NCBI GenBank assembly: GCA_013001935.1
Contig: JABDKZ010000016.1
Span: 1-8,189, forward strand
DNA length: 8,189 nucleotides
Reading direction: 5' to 3'
Source: Maribacter sp.
Lineage (GTDB): Bacteria; Bacteroidota; Bacteroidia; Flavobacteriales; Flavobacteriaceae
Each line of letters begins with the position of its first letter. Within the stretch, counting starts at the first letter, position 1. The position numbers and the translations under genes were made by a program. Shown here piece after piece: positions 6,892 to 8,189 of this stretch. The notes under the pieces are model-generated. The model was given only the letters and a program-made list of their open reading frames with translations, was not told the DNA's origin and searched no databases.

Positions 6892-7269
6892 TTAACCTAG
6901 GTGAAAATATATAATCAATAAGGACAAGACCAGAAAGCTTAAAGCAGGAAATGATTTTTTGATGGGATCCTTAACTTTGATATGCATGATGATGGCACCT
7001 AGCATTAATACTGCCATACCCGCAGCAGCCGGTGTGGCAAGGTTTGGTAACCAAATAGAAGCTACCAACAAAATAGCCGATAATACCTTAAGCCCGCCTA
7101 TTAGATACATGACTGTTTCTGATAAGCCATACGCTTTAAATTCCTCTTTCATGGAACTGGCGTTGCCTGCCCTCCAAGCGGTTGCTTTCCCAAATCTGAA
7201 AAACCAAACGTTAATTATACTCAGAAAAATAAATACTTTGACTGCAATGTTTACATAATAAATTTCCAT
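6892..7269 (-). CDS. DoxX-like four-helix membrane protein (first copy)
   Basis: This 125-residue protein has four predicted membrane helices at about 5-25, 52-73, 76-96 and 107-123, the layout of the DoxX-like family. Family-type features include EEFKAYGL (42-49) before helix 2, AAAGMAVLMLGAIIMHIKVKD (81-101) through helix 3 and FPAL (107-110) at helix 4. DoxX relatives accompany various redox enzymes, and here the next gene, 19 bases downstream, is an FAD oxidoreductase, so a shared redox role is a reasonable inference but not shown. It is homologous to the divergent gene at 7372. The start ATG at 7269 is well supported by a strong Shine-Dalgarno. Confidence 0.88.
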   Translation of the reverse strand: MEIYYVNIAVKVFIFLSIINVWFFRFGKATAWRAGNASSMKEEFKAYGLSETVMYLIGGLKVLSAILLVASIWLPNLATPAAAGMAVLMLGAIIMHIKVKDPIKKSFPALSFLVLSLLIIYFHLG

Positions 7270-7276
7270 TTTGAAG

Positions 7277-7283
7277 CTCCTTT
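7277..7283 (-). promoter_or_regulatory. Strong Shine-Dalgarno of the first DoxX-like gene
   Basis: AAAGGAG on the minus strand lies 7 bases before the ATG at 7269. Such a good match to the anti-Shine-Dalgarno is uncommon in Bacteroidota and stands out from every other gene in the window; it fixes the start. Confidence 0.7.
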
Positions 7284-7298
7284 AAGTTATACTCGCTG

Positions 7299-7306
7299 TA
7301 TCTTTG
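7299..7306 (+). promoter_or_regulatory. Candidate -7 element for the second DoxX-like gene
   Basis: TATCTTTG matches TAnnTTTG exactly in the 102-base divergent spacer, 65 bases before the ATG at 7372. The only TTTTG upstream (7269-7273) is 25 bases away, longer than normal, and overlaps the start of the first DoxX-like gene. A small palindrome, AAATC-TAA-GATTT (7318-7330), lies downstream of it. Confidence 0.35.
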
Positions 7307-7371
7307 TTTTTCCTATTAAATCTAAGATTTTTAAAAGTCCTATCATAATCTTTGAAATAGATTTATCCCGA

Positions 7372-7716
7372 ATGTTGTTAACATCACTTATTTGTTTTTC
7401 TGCCATTAGCTTTCTTTGGTATGGACTAAATTGTTTGATCAATAAAAAAATGATGCAAGAATTTGAACGCTTCGGACTTGGTAAATTTCGCATCCTTACG
7501 GGTATCCTTCAAACTCTTGGTGCAATTGGCCTATTTATGGGATTGTTCTTTCCTTTATTGACCCTTATCGCTTCTGCAGGTTTAGCCTTGCTAATGCTCA
7601 TCGGTGTATTTGTCAGAATAAAAATTAAAGATCATATCCTTGTAGCATTACCCGCTTTTGCCCTTATGCTCCTTAATAGCTATATTTTTTTTACCGCATA
7701 CCAATCGTATCAATAA
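7372..7716 (+). CDS. DoxX-like four-helix membrane protein (second copy)
   Basis: This 114-residue protein has helices at about 2-22, 41-60, 62-82 and 90-109, again the DoxX-like layout. It aligns with the divergent copy with a single one-residue gap over helices 2-4: QEFERFGL matches EEFKAYGL, ASAGLALLML matches AAAGMAVLML, and RIKIKD matches HIKVKD, followed by PA at helix 4. The N-terminal region is about 14 residues shorter before EFERFGL. There is no signal peptide or cofactor motif. ATG at 7372 has no clear Shine-Dalgarno, unlike its neighbour. It reads toward folE, 204 bases away, and the two may or may not be co-transcribed. Confidence 0.85.
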   Translation: MLLTSLICFSAISFLWYGLNCLINKKMMQEFERFGLGKFRILTGILQTLGAIGLFMGLFFPLLTLIASAGLALLMLIGVFVRIKIKDHILVALPAFALMLLNSYIFFTAYQSYQ

Positions 7717-7729
7717 GCGAATGTTTTCC

Positions 7730-7820
7730 TTGATTAAACTTGTGGTAAGATACATTTCTTAAAATAATTTCCTACTTATTGATTAAAAATTGTTTAAACT
7801 TTAACACAATTAGTTAAACA
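7730..7820 (+). promoter_or_regulatory. TTGWTTAAA motif cluster upstream of folE, candidate operator array
   Basis: TTGATTAAACTT (7730-7741) and TTGTTTAAACTT (7790-7801) differ at one base of twelve. Another copy, TTGATTAAA, starts at 7779, exactly 11 bases before the 7790 copy. An inverted copy, AGTTAAACA (7812-7820), pairs TTAAACA with TGTTTAA at 7791-7797. A -7-like TAGTTTTA follows at 7828-7835. This arrangement suggests binding of a regulator near a folE promoter. The region is very AT-rich, so part of this could be chance. Confidence 0.4.
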
Positions 7821-7920
7821 TAATAATTAGTTTTACCCTTAATCTTATAGAATTAAGTCTCTTAAAAGCACTATGAATGGTCTAGCGAAAAGGACTTTGG
7901 AAATTGGACTTGAATAAAAA

Positions 7921-8189
7921 ATGAACTTTATGAATAATCAGGAAACACTATTAAATACGCTAATTGATACGGAGAATGTATTAAACGGGTATACTCATGA
8001 GGAAATCGGCGATGATCATTTATACACGGGAATTGATACGCCCTTGAAAGCGAATGCATTTGACATGAGCGATGAAGAAAAAAAAGAAAACATTGCCCAG
8101 TTATTTGCGCAAATAATGGATGTTATGGGATTGGATTTGAACGATGATTCCCTAAGAGGCACGCCGAAAAGAGTAGCCAAAATGTATAT
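7921..8189 (+). CDS. folE: GTP cyclohydrolase I, N-terminal part (3' end outside window)
   Basis: The frame is open from ATG 7921 to the right edge, 89 complete codons. The product begins with a variable acidic N-terminus and then shows the family segment ENIAQLFAQIMDVMGLDLND (56-75) followed by DSLRGTPKRVAKMY (76-89), the characteristic entry into the FolE catalytic domain. FolE converts GTP to 7,8-dihydroneopterin triphosphate, the first step toward tetrahydrofolate and pterins, as a cytoplasmic multimer. The zinc-binding and catalytic Cys and His residues lie beyond the window and cannot be checked. A second in-frame ATG at 7930 could be the start; neither has a clear Shine-Dalgarno. The upstream motif cluster suggests regulated expression. 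Confidence 0.93.
   Translation, partial: MNFMNNQETLLNTLIDTENVLNGYTHEEIGDDHLYTGIDTPLKANAFDMSDEEKKENIAQLFAQIMDVMGLDLNDDSLRGTPKRVAKMY

Noticed and set aside
6959..7258. 99-codon plus-strand frame opposite the first DoxX-like gene
   Set aside because: It is the antisense shadow of a membrane protein; the minus strand has a strong Shine-Dalgarno and family motifs.
7287..7493. 68-codon minus-strand frame across the divergent spacer
   Set aside because: It would overlap the promoter region and the second DoxX-like gene in antisense; composition is unlike a real protein.

Overview
The window looks like chromosomal DNA from a member of the Bacteroidota, most likely a marine Flavobacteriaceae. The grounds are AT-rich DNA with short intergenic gaps, several TAnnTTTG-like promoter elements, mostly weak Shine-Dalgarno sequences, a lipoprotein with an acidic stretch just after the lipid-bearing cysteine, and a run (family 2 glycosyltransferase, BatA/VWA membrane protein, dihydroorotase-like protein) that I recall as typical of flavobacteria. 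No rRNA, tRNA, insertion sequence, phage gene or CRISPR array is visible.

Left part (1-4066, all minus strand). Transcription runs right to left through a glycosyltransferase with a fused C-terminal Rossmann-like domain, a three-helix BatA/von Willebrand A protein, and a dihydroorotase homologue cut by the left edge. The dihydroorotase homologue has lost most of its metal-binding histidines, so it is probably not an active PyrC. It and the BatA gene are 33 bases apart and probably co-transcribed.

Middle (4067-5606). A plus-strand gene for a small, probably surface-exposed lipoprotein with a lipocalin-like look has a credible promoter and is followed by a hairpin terminator. A short 24-bp-period duplication lies at its stop codon. 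Next come two plus-strand genes 8 bases apart: a 75-residue basic protein of unknown function and a clear DUF2237 protein.

Right part (5607-8189). An FAD-dependent amine-oxidase/phytoene-desaturase-like enzyme (minus strand, apparently starting at TTG) lies 19 bases downstream of a DoxX-like membrane protein with a strong Shine-Dalgarno. Across a 102-base divergent intergenic region, a second, homologous DoxX-like protein is read on the plus strand. A 204-base spacer then leads to the 5' part of folE (GTP cyclohydrolase I), cut by the right edge. This spacer holds a cluster of TTGWTTAAA-type motifs, two of them exactly 11 bp apart, which may be a regulator-binding array for folE.

No single gene set here is clearly a new defence or mobile system. 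The most interesting points are the apparently catalytically dead dihydroorotase homologue linked to a BatA/VWA protein, and the repeat array upstream of folE next to the DoxX/FAD-oxidoreductase genes.
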